From Acanthopleura granulata (lineage: Eukaryota > Mollusca > Polyplacophora > Chitonida > Chitonidae), in assembly GCA_016165875.1 (NCBI GenBank), contig JABBOT010000031.1:62001-126000 (forward strand): DNA of 64,000 nt. Direction: 5' to 3'. The notes beneath the pieces are model-generated. The model was given only the letters and a program-made list of their open reading frames with translations, searched no databases and was not told where the DNA came from. A program made the translations under genes and the position numbers. Positions 24,901 to 36,900 of this stretch are shown here, piece after piece. Position 1 is the first letter of the stretch, and the number at the start of each line of letters is the position of its first letter.

Positions 24901-27900
24901 TTACTCAGCTGACCATAACTTAATATAGTTAAACTTACATAAATATTTAAAAGGTATCGTGGAGCTGTTTAATAAATAAAGGTTAACTGTTCGTAAAAAA
25001 TAAAAAGTCTAGTAACTAACAAGATCTACAAATTCTACGATACCTGTAACATTTTAATAAGTTTTGTGGCTAGGGTCCGATTCAGCAAGGCTATTTTTTT
25101 ACTTCTGTCAAAACCTTTAAGCTCACCTTGTTCGATACCTGCTGATATTGAAATTAGTGCCACCAGTCCCTCAGCATGATATCCATGTCTTTATTTTAAA
25201 ATTTCAAGAATGTTCGATTTTAGTTAAGATGAAAAAGTTTTACTTAAGTACAAAAGGGGGTTAACGAGACAGCGCAGAGTAGTAACCCAGGTGCCTCTCA
25301 CCAATGCTGTCAGTGTGAGTTCCAGTCCAGCACATGCTGGCTTTCTCTCCGGTCGCGCAACCTGCGGATGGCCGTGGGTTTCCCACGGGCTCTGCCAATT
25401 CTCCTTCCACCATTATGTATTCTTGAGTTTTGAGTAAAATATAATCAAATAAACACATTTTTTGTGCAGGTTACGAGCTGCTGAGGGAAATACTGACGGA
25501 AGAAACAGACATTGCTGAAATCAAGCGCAGTGAGAGATTCCTGGAATTTATACAACCTGAGATCAAAGATAAGGTTAAACCCGTTACTCTACTGCCTTAC
25601 CTCGATGGCTATCTAGACAGCATTGACAAACAGGCTATTGAGGGCATATGCTTGCGTGGCGAAGGCGATATAGCAGGGACCAAGGAGTTGTTAATTCGTG
25701 TTCAGCGTTTGAAAAAGGACCCGTGTTTCGGACTTGAACAAGCCTTTCGTAATAATGGGATGGATACAGTAATTGAGGTGATGAATAAGTGTTATAAAGG
25801 TTAGTGTTTTTTATGTCTTATACACCAATAAGCCGTATAAAGGTTTCGAGTTGCACATGAGCAGAACGCGACATACGGTAGACAAATTCATGTCTATCTC
25901 TTAATATTACAGACTTCGTCAACAGCCCAGTGTAGAGCTCGGTTCTAATTTTTTCTGTGTTTTTCACAGAGTTTTCCACTTGAAACAGCCCTAGAGACCA
26001 CGCATAGTCTCAAATGTCACACAGACACATAAAATGCACGAAATGAACTGAATTGTGTGTGACTGCCTACAGTTACAATGGCTTCAACACAGCTGCGAGT
26101 GTCTCTTTATTTAGCAGCGAAGGAAATCCGGTCTGCCCAATCGAAACAGCTATCTGGCTTATGAAGAAATAACATCTGGCTTCCCATGTACAAATCACCT
26201 AGAAAACAATACAGACGGGAGTTGTCCACTCTTTGAGAACGAGGGCTCACAGACTCAGCTTCTGAGACGGTGAACAACTCCGCGCTGTTGTGTGTTATCT
26301 TAGGTGATTTGAACATGGCAAGCTACGTTTTATTTCTATTCAAACATACCATTAGAAAATATTAGAGCCTTTCTATCTCGAAATTGGAAAATAAAGTAGG
26401 ACTGAAAGCATTCGCTCTCCCCTTTTTGTTAATATATACATATCCAAGGTTGTACTGTCATAGTTTTGGCCCAGTTCATGCCAATATCACGGGTGTAACT
26501 GAAAATAACCTGTCATGCATGTCTTCTTTACATACTTTATACCCCAACGAGCCTAAATATATTGGTCAATACTTATAATTAAGTTCAAAAACAAATGCAA
26601 AAACTTTGGTTTTGTAACATTCTTGAAATACGTCTTTATTTGTAATTCAAGGGGCGTTTGTCTTAAGGAGGCGTACAAATGTTATCAATGAAACGTGCAT
26701 ACAGATCAAACGCAACAATGTTCTCATTACGTCACGACAGCAGACAGACATCAGCGGAAAGTTTTATCGGCGGCATGCAGGCGTTCAACGATTGCGGTGC
26801 TGTGTAGAAAATTGTAATACGATTGTAGAAAGTTGAATGAGATATGAATCAAGATAATGGAAAATCACGTGGGTTGTGACACGTGATAGGGTAGGAAGGG
26901 ATCCTGGTGGCTGAGGGCGGGTTGATCTTGCGAGATCCTCACTTCAAACACTCCACTTCCGCCCTTCCTTCTCCAAAGACGGGCGGTCGGATGGCCCGAT
27001 CCAATCAATCGGCTGAAAACGCCTTGCCTCTGCGTGGTTCCAAAGTTTCTCCATATCAACACTCTTAAGAGAACAAATGATTTTTCTTAAATTTCGTTAG
27101 TGGGATTACGTTTAAGGTGGTGGTTCATGGGTCAATCAAGTAGTTCGTGTCTGATGTGCTACCGCATTCTTTGGGTGGGTGATGGAGGCGCTCGGGTAGG
27201 GAACCGGGTGTGTATGTTAAGGTCTTCTGTTTAAGTATACCCCATGTGGAGTCCTTGGTGTCTTTCCTGTTGGGTACCCCCAGGTTCAGACATCGCCCTT
27301 GTTGGCACTCCGTGGCGGGTGTGGAACACGTGGGGAGAATTCCTAATTATATATTATGACTTCCCTAAACCTTTTGCCAAATACCTCTAAGATTCGATCC
27401 TCCTCTCAGCCAACTTCAGGTGTTGATAACAAAGAGGAAGCTGGAGGTTTTGTCAGACCCACTTGACAATGGACAGGAAAGTTGACTGGCATTTATTGTT
27501 CTCTCAACAAAGAGTGAACAAAAGCCCGCTTCGAAAATTCATCCTTTTGTTTTAAAAAGGGCCTTACAAGGTATAGCATGTACTAAAAAACGTTAACAAA
27601 CTACGATCTGGAGACATTCTCATCGAATGTTTCCTGAAACAATCGAAAAAATTATCATCATTAAATAAAATTTCCGATATAGCTGTTTTTACATCCCCTC
27701 ACAATACCCTGAACAGCTGTCAGGGAATAATACGTGACAGGGATGCGGATATCGTCGACCTATCTGAAGAAGAAATCTGTACAGAATTAAAACCACAGGG
27801 TGTGGCAATATCTTCAAACTAAGCACATACTTTTTACCTTTAATAGCACCTGTCTACCATGATATATCTACATTGGCTCGTATAGGGTTAAAGTGGATTT

Positions 27901-30900
27901 ATATATACCTAACCCAACACAATGTTTCACCTGCCAAAATTTTAGTCACGGCAAAGGCCAATGTAAAAACAATCTGGTTTGTTTCCGATCCGGCAGTGAA
28001 GGTCATGATGGTTTTGCCTGCAGCAGCACAGTTAAGTGCTGCAATAGCGGCGAATAATTTTAATAATCATGGCCTCTTCTAAAGACTTTACTTTTTTCAT
28101 TGAAGGAAAGCAAATAATCAATTTAAAAACGACAAACAACATTTACTATCAGGAGGCCCGCAAATTAGCCTCGCTTTCTAGTACTTCACCGCAGACTTCG
28201 TTTGCCAATGTAGTCAAGCGGGTTGCAACATCTGTTGGAACTCAAACTTTCTTGACTTGGCCCTTTGAAAACGACAAACCTAGTTCGATCTCTTTTGAAT
28301 CTTCGGCCTGTCCGGAACTCCTGTTCAACTCAGACCACCTCAGTACAAGAAATAAAACCAGTAAACATTACTGAAAAACCTGTTAAACCTGAACCTCAGT
28401 CCTCTAAAACTAATAATGACAAAAACAAGTCGAAAAACAAACTTCAAAGTAATAATATTAAAACCAGTAGACCGAGTGGCACTACAGGACGCCTGTCTAA
28501 GGCCACTCGAGATCCTGTCCAAATATTTAATAAGTTTGGATCGTTGGAGGACGTTGTACCTTCAACATCAGATGCGGATTTGATGGACACATCACCCGCA
28601 CCAGGGAAATCTTCCAGCCGATCTCCAAGGAAGGGTCATCCTCGGTCCAGACATAAAGAGAAATCTCCTATAAGGCTCCCGCCGTAATGTCTACATACGA
28701 CAAAATTATACAGTGGAATTGTCTTAAAATAAATTTTATTGAAACAACACACCTGGTCCAATCATTAAATCCTACTGCCCTTTGTCTTCAGGAAACTCAC
28801 CTGAAGACATCTGACAAAGATGAAATAACTCTCAAAAATTATTCACTTTACATTTTCTCACAAAGAACAGCGAGCTGCAGGCGGCCCCGCTATCTTCATA
28901 AATAACAATATCCACAGTCCTGTTGCTCTGGATACAGAGCTTCAGGCCGTGGTCTTTCGTGTTTCATTGTCTGAGAAAGTCACATTGTGTTCTGTTTATA
29001 TTCTCTGAACACTTCTTTGTCAGTTTTCCAGTTGCATAATTTGAAAGAACAATTATCTAGGCCGTTCATAATAATGGGATATTTTAACTCTCATAACCCC
29101 TTATGGGGAAGTAATAACATAAATAATAAGGGCAAGGTAGTAGAAAATTTTGTAGCCAAGGAGGAACTGAGTTATTTCAATGATGGTTCAAAAACCGTTT
29201 AACATTCCGGTAATGGCGTTTATTCTACTATCGATCTCACTACAACCCATCCATCAATTCTCGCGGAATTTTTCTTGGAGAGTGCATGAGGATCTTTGTG
29301 GCAGTGACCATTTTCCTATTATTCTTGAACATCTCACTTCTAAGTCTTCACAACGTGTAGCTAGGTGGAATGTCTATAAAGCAGATTGGATGGCATTTGA
29401 GATGTTTTGTGAGGCTGACATCACTCCACAGACTCTCAATGCAGCAGATGATCCTACATTAAAATTTAATGAGCTTATTTTACGAGCTGCAGATAGAACT
29501 ATTCCAAAGACGTCGAGGAGTCCAAAATCTAAAAGTAAACCCTCGTACCATAATGACTGTCGTAAAGCCACAAAGGACCGTAAAAAAGCTGCACGCAAAT
29601 TCAATCATTGTCCTACTAATAATAATTTAAACCAGGTTTCTTAGAGCTAAAACTCGTTGATTACTTAAGTCGAAGAGACGATCTTATTGGCGGAACTTTG
29701 TTTCAGGCATTACCTCACAAACACCCATGCGTAAGGTCTGGAATATGGTTCAGAAACACCTGAAAGATGTATATAATAAACTAATTTCTGCATCCGATAT
29801 ACCTAAAAAATTAGCTGAGAAAATTTCTAAAAAATCTTCATCTGAGAATTATACATCAGAATTTTAGCATATTAAAAACCAGAAGGAGAAAATTAAATTG
29901 CCCTTTTCTTCTAAGACTTTAGAAGACAATAATCGTCTATTTTCAATTAAAGAGCTTAAAACTTCTCTAAGAAAGGCACATGATACTGCGTGGGGCCCGG
30001 ATAATATTACAAGCTTCTGAACCATTTACCATCTGAGCCATTGGAGACACTCTTGGACTTACTTAATGATATTTGGATGACTGGTAGATTTCCCCCATCA
30101 TGGAGAGAAGCGTATGTCATCCGGGTCCCTAAACCGGGCAAGGATCATAATGATCCAAGAAATTAGCGTCCCATACCTCTTACCAGCTGTGTCTGTAAGA
30201 CTGTGGAATGGATGATAAATGATAGACTTGTTTGGTTTCTTGAAGCCAACATGTTTCTATCAAATATCCAATGTAGTTTTCGTCAAGGTAGATCCACTAT
30301 GGATCACCTGTTCGATTTGAAACTTTCATTCGTGATGGTTTTATTAATAATGAGCATGTGGTGTCGATATTTTTCGACGTCGAAAAGGCCTACGACACCA
30401 CAAGGAAGTATCGCATTTTTAACAGACCTTGCTGATGTGGGTTTAAAAGGCCGATTACTAATATTTATATCAAAATTTTTACCCGATCGTCAGTTTAAGG
30501 TACGTGTGGAGTGCACCCTTTCTGACTCTCATGAGCAGGAAATGGGTGTACCTCAGGGCAGCATCCTATCGACTACTTTCAACTTAAAAGGAAATAGTTT
30601 GGTTAAAACCGAAGATCTGATATAGAGGTTTCTATATTTGTGGATGATTTCCTGATATGCTACCGTGCTAAAAATATGAATACTATCGAACGTCAATTGT
30701 AGTTTTGTCTCAAAAAGATCGAGAAATGGGCAAGTGAAAAAGGTTTTAGATTTTTAACGTCTAAAACTGTCGTTATGCATTTTTGCAATAAACGGAAACT
30801 TTATCTTGACCCTGAGCTTAATTTTTGTGGTAAACAGATAAAAATTTTTGGAGAAGCTAAATTTTTAGGTATAATATTTGATAATAAGCTATCTTTAATA

Positions 30901-33900
30901 CCTGACTTTAAAGTGCTTAAAGCTAAATGTACAAAAGCTCTCGATATATTTAAGGTCGTGTCTAGCACCGATTGGGGTGCTGACCGATCTGTTTTACTTA
31001 ATTTATATCGTTCTCTGGTGAGGTCTAAATTGGACTATGGGTCCATCATTTATGGTTCCGCTAGGAAATCATATCTTAAAATGTTGGATACGGTCCATCA
31101 CCAAGGTCTGAGGCTCAGCCTTGGTGCCTTTAGAACCTCAGCAGTAGGGAGTTTATACGTGGAGGCCAATGAGCCTTCTTTACATAACCGACGTATTAAA
31201 CTCAGCCTTCAATATGCAACAAAGCTTAAAGCTCACCCAGCAAACCCTGCCTACGACTGTGTTTTCAATCCATCATATGTAGACAAATATACTAAATGTC
31301 CTAAGAAGATCCCTCCGTTCGGTCTTCGTATACGGGACCATGTTGTGGAAGCTAACATCAAGCTAGAGGAGATAGCTCCGGTATCTTTTCCGGAGTCTCC
31401 TCCCTGGCTTCTTCCAAAACCTAAAGTAATATTTGATCTACGTCAACATAATAAATCGAATACAAATCCTCTTATAATTCAACAAGCTTTTGCTGAAATT
31501 AAGGCTAATTATCCAGATTATAAATTTATATACACTGATGGGTCGAAGGATGGGGACACGGTTGCGGCTGCGGCTGTCTTAGAACAGCGGGTCTCTTCTC
31601 TTCGTCTTCCGTCTTCATCGTCTATCTTTTCTGCAGAAGCCAGGGCTATACTCCTGGCCTTATCATATGTTTCCTCTGGGCGTGCCCAGAGGGCAATGGT
31701 ATGTAGTGACTCGCTCTCCTGCCTTTTGGCAATGCAGAATAATAAATTCAAAAACTCGCTTATTCTGCAAATTTTAGCCTTACATAGAAAATTGATTAAA
31801 AGAGGCAAAGATATTATATTCTGTTGGATACCAAGCCATGTTGGTATCCATGGAAACACAGTCGTGGACAGGGAGGCAAAGGCTGCCCTAAATAAATCCG
31901 TATCAAAAGTTAAAATCCCATACGCTGATTTTAAATCTAACCTTCTTAAGTATATCCGTCGCCTTTGGCAGGGTGAATGGGACGTGCAGGTGTGTAATAA
32001 ACTGCACGCTATTCACCCTGTCATTGGCCATAACTCTTATACACTGGGTATGTCTCGTAGAAACCAAGTGGTTTTAACAAGATGCCGTGTTGGGCATTCT
32101 CGTCTAACACACAATTTTATCCTGGATGGGAGCAGTGCTCCCGGGTGTGTTGGATGTGGTGCTGAATATGGCATCAAACATATCCTGGTTGACTGTGTGG
32201 AATTTGCCCATGTGCGGCAAAAATTCTACACAGTAAACTCCATATATGATTTGTTTGACAGCATCGCTGGCGACGCTTTCATAAAATATTTGAAGGCCAT
32301 TGGCCTGTATCATAAAATATAAATTTTATTTTCATACATACTCGTGATAAAACTTCCTTAATATGCTGGTTTTCGAGTTTTAGCTGTTTTGGTTTTCTTA
32401 CCTGACTTTAATCATGTCCGTACGTTTTTGGTTTGTTTTTAATGTTCTCATGTCACCATCGAAAACCTGAACTATCTCGTGGTTCCACCTTGTTCTCGCC
32501 ACGCGATGGCTGAGATATTGTCGATGTGGCGTTAAGCCATAATCATTCAATCATTCATTCATTATAAACCCGTTGAATCTTCACTAAATGCAGCGGGTGA
32601 TAAATATCATAAAAAAGATAAACATAGTAGCCCCACAAAGCGTCCCTCTAAGGCTACTAGGGACCCTATCCGAACTTTCAATAAGTTTGCGTCGTTGCAG
32701 GATGTTGGTCCTTCAACGTTGGATGCGAACATGATGGATACATCATCTGCATCGGGGAGATCTACTAGTAGGTCTCCCAAAAATGGTCGTGCACGGTCCA
32801 AACATAACTCTCCCATACGCCTCCCTCCATAATGAATTCCTTAGACAAAATTATACAGTGGAATTGTCGAGGTCTTAAAATAAATTTTATTGAAATAACA
32901 CAGTTAGTTCAATCCTTAAATCCAATTGCCCTTTGTCGTCAGGAAACTCACCTGAAGACATCTGACAAAGATAAAATATCACTGAAAAATTATACACTAT
33001 ATAGCACTTATTCAAATGAAGTAGAGCGAGCTTGTGGCGGTTCCTCATTTTTAGTGAATAATAATATAATTCTCAGCCCTGTTGCTCTCGATACAGAGCT
33101 TCAGGCTGTGGGCGTCCGTGTTTCCTTATGGGAAACAATCACTTTATGTCCAGTTTATGTTCCTCCTCATTCTTTCTGACAAAACCTTTGTCATTTTGGC
33201 AGTTGCATAATTTAAAAAACCAACTGCCTACTCCTTTCATAATTAATAATAATGTGAATGATAAGGGCAAAATAGTAGAAGATTTCTTATGTAAAGATGA
33301 ACTATGTTATTTCAGTAATGGTTCTAATACCTACTTACATCCAGGTAATGGTTCACATTCTGCTATCGATCTCACTATCACCGATCCATCACTTCTCCCG
33401 AATTTGTCTTGGAGAGTGCATGACGATCTTTGTGGCAATGACCATTTTCCTATTATTCTTGAACATCTCACTTCTAATTCTTTAGAACGTGTAGCTAGGT
33501 GGAAGTTCGATAAGGCAGATTCAATGGCATTTGAGATGTTCTGTGAGGCTGACATAACTCCAGAGAATCTTAATGCTTCAGATGATCCTTTGCTTATATT
33601 TAACATTTAACATTTGGACATATTAACAGCAGCCGATAGAACCATCCCTAACACCTCGACAAATCCGAAATGGAAAGGTAAACCCTGGCATGATAATGAC
33701 TGTCGAAAGGCCATTAGGGAACCGTAAACTGGCCGAGCGCAGATTTAATCATTGTCCTACTAATAATAATTTAAACAGTGTTCGTATACTTAGAGGTAAA
33801 ACTCGTCGATTATTTAAGTCGAAGGGGCTATCTTGTTGGCGGAACTTTGTTTCAGGCATTACCTCACAAACAACCCTGCGAAGGTCTGGAACATGGTTCA

Positions 33901-36900
33901 GAAATTTAAGGGCAAAAGATAATAAATAAAAATAATAATAACCCTGCGAAGGTCTGGAACATGGTTCAGAAGTTTAAGGGCAAAAATAATAAAGCCAAAG
34001 TTCAGCACTTGCAGGATAGTGATACCTTATTAACTTCACCGCATGATGTAGTCAATAAAATAGCTGAAACAATATCCCACAAATCTTCATCTGAGAATTA
34101 TTCTCCTGAATTTCAGCATATTAAAAACCAGAAGGAGAAAATTAAATCCCCCTTTTCTTCTGAGACTTTAGAAGACAATAATCGTCTATTTTCAATTAAA
34201 GAGCTTAAAACTTCTCTAAGAAAGGCACATGATACTGCGTGGCGCCCGGATAATATATATTACAAGCTTCTGAACCATTTACCATCTGAGCCATTGGAGA
34301 CACTCTTGGACTTACTTAATGATATTTGGATGACTGGTAAATTTCCCCCATCATGGAGAGAAGCGTATGTCATCCGGGTCCCTAAACCGGGCAAGGATCA
34401 TAATGATCCAAGAAATTAGCGTCCCATACCTCTTACCAGTTGCATCTGCCAGACTATGCAACGGATCATAAATGATAGACTTGTTTGGTTTCTTGAAGCC
34501 AACATGCTTTTATCAAATATCCAATGTGGTTTTCGTCAAGGTAGATCCACTATGGATCACCTGTTCGATTTGAAACTTTCATTCGCGATGGTTTTATTAA
34601 TAATGAACATGTGGTGTCGATATTTTTCGACGTCGAAAAGGCCTACGACACCACAAGGAAATATGGTGTTTTAAAAGACCTTGCTGATATGAGTTTTAAA
34701 GATCACTTACCTTTATTTATGTCTCAATTTTTATCTGATCGTCAGTTTAAGGTACGAGTGGGGTGCACTCTTCCGGACTCTTATGAGCAAGAGATGGGTG
34801 TGCCCCAGGGCAGTATCCTTTCACCAACACTATTCAGCATAAAAATTAACAGCTTGGCTCAAACATTAACATCTGGAACCGAGGGTTCTAGCGACAACTG
34901 CAGCTTTGTCTCAATAAGATCGAGAAATGGGCATTTACCAATGGTTTTAGATTTTCTACGTCTAAAACCGTCGGTATGCATTTCTGTAATAAACGGAAAC
35001 TTAAATTTTGTGGTGAACCAGTGAAGATTGTTGGGGAAAATAAATTTTTAGGGGTTGTATTCGATAGCAAACTATCTTTTATACCTCACATGAAAAGGCT
35101 TAAAGCTAAATGTATAAAGGCTCTGGATATAATTAAGGTCGTGTCTAGCACCGATTGGGATGCTGACCGATCTGTTTTACTTAATTTATATCGTTCTCCG
35201 GTGAGGCCTAAATTGGACTATGGGTCCATCATGTATGGTTCCGCTAGGATATCATATCTTAAAATGTTGGATCCGGTCCATCACCAAGGTCTGAGGCTCA
35301 GCCTTGGTGCCTTTAGAGTCTCACCAGTAGAGAGTTTATACGTGGAGGCCAGTTTGCCTTCTTTACATAACCGACGTATTAAACTCAGCCTTCAATATGC
35401 AACAAAGCTTAAAGCTCACCCAACAAACCCTGCCTACGACTGTGTTTTCAATCCATCATATGTAGACAAATATACTAAATGTCCTAACACGATCCCTCCG
35501 TTCGGTCTTCGTATACGGGACCATGTTGTGGAAGCTAACATCAAGCTAGAGGAGATAGCTCCGGTATCTTTTCCGGAGTCTCCTCCCTGGCTTCTTCCAC
35601 AACCTAAAGTAATATTTGCTCTACGCCAACATAATAAATCGAATACAAAGCCCCTTATAATTCAACAAGCTTTTGCTGAAATTAAGGCTAATTATCCAAA
35701 TTATAAATTTATATACACTGACGGGTTGAAGGATGGGGACAGGGTTGCGGCTGTCTTAGAACAGCGGGTCTCTTCTCTTCGTCTTCCGTCTTCATCGTGT
35801 ATCTTTTCTGCAGAAGCCAGGGCTATACTCCTGGCCTTATCACATGTTTCCCATCGCTTGCGACGCTGTCATAAAATATTTGAAGGCCATTGGCCTGTAT
35901 CATAAAATATAAATTTTATTTTGATAAATACTCGTCATAAAACGTCCTTAATATGCTGGTTTTCGAGTTCTAGCTGTTTTGGTTTTCTTACCTGACTTTA
36001 ATCATGTCCGTACGTTTTTGGTTTGTTTTTAAAGTTCTCATGTCACTATCGAAAACCTGAACTGTCTCGTGGTTCCACCTTGTTCTCGCCACGATATGGC
36101 TGAGATATTGCCGATGTGGCGTTAAGCCATAATCATTCATTCATTCATCTGGTCTTCGTGTTCGGGACCATATTGTGGAAGCTAATACCAACCTGGAGGA
36201 TATAGCTCCGGTTTCTTTTCCGGAGTCTCCCCCCTGGCTTCTTCCACAACCAAAATTAATATTTGATCTACGTCAACATAAGAAATCCGATACATACCCT
36301 CTTATAATTCAGTAAAGGTTCGCTGAAGTAAAAGCTAATTATCCGTATTATAAATTTATATATACTGACCGATCAAAGGATGGGGACATGGTCGCGGCTG
36401 CGGCTGTCTTGGAACAGCGAGTCACCTCTCGTCGCCTTCCATCCTCGTCTTCAATATTTTCTGCCGAGGCCAGAGCTATACTTCTGGCTTTATCATATGT
36501 TTCTTCCGGCTCTGCCCAGAGCGCAGTGATATGCAGTGCCTCGTTGTCCTGCCTTTTGGCAATAGAGCAAAATAAATTTCAAAATCCGTTAATACTGGAA
36601 ATATTAGCCATCCACAGAAAGTTAATTAAAGGAGGTAAAGATATTGTATTCTGTCGGATTCCAAGCCATACTGTTATTCACGGAAACACAGTCGTAGACA
36701 GGGAAGCGAAAGCTACTCTTAGTAATCCCATATCTAAGATTAAAATTCCTTACACTGATTTTAAATCTAATATTCTTAAATATATTTGTCGCCTGTGGCA
36801 GTATGAACTTAACCTGCAGATCGATAAGAAAACTGCCTGCTATTCACCCTGTCATAGGATATGACTCTTATACTTTTGGTATGTCTCGTAGAGACCACGT

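Larger units (their letters stand above)
26866..32564 (+). mobile_element. I-type LINE copy 4, mosaic of old and young sequence
   Basis: It starts in the middle of the 5' UTR. ORF1 and the first two thirds of ORF2 are heavily diverged, with many stops and frameshifts. From about 30950 to the tail it is nearly identical to copies 2, 3 and 7. The tail is irregular (cattcaatcattcattcatt) and is followed directly by copy 5. Confidence 0.88.
32565..36149 (+). mobile_element. I-type LINE copy 5, 5'-truncated, mosaic
   Basis: It begins in the C-terminal tail of ORF1, immediately after the tail of copy 4. The first two thirds are diverged. From about 34750 it resembles the young copies, with a deletion in RT and another in RNase H. 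It ends at a (CATT)n tail near 36149, where copy 6 begins. Confidence 0.88.
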
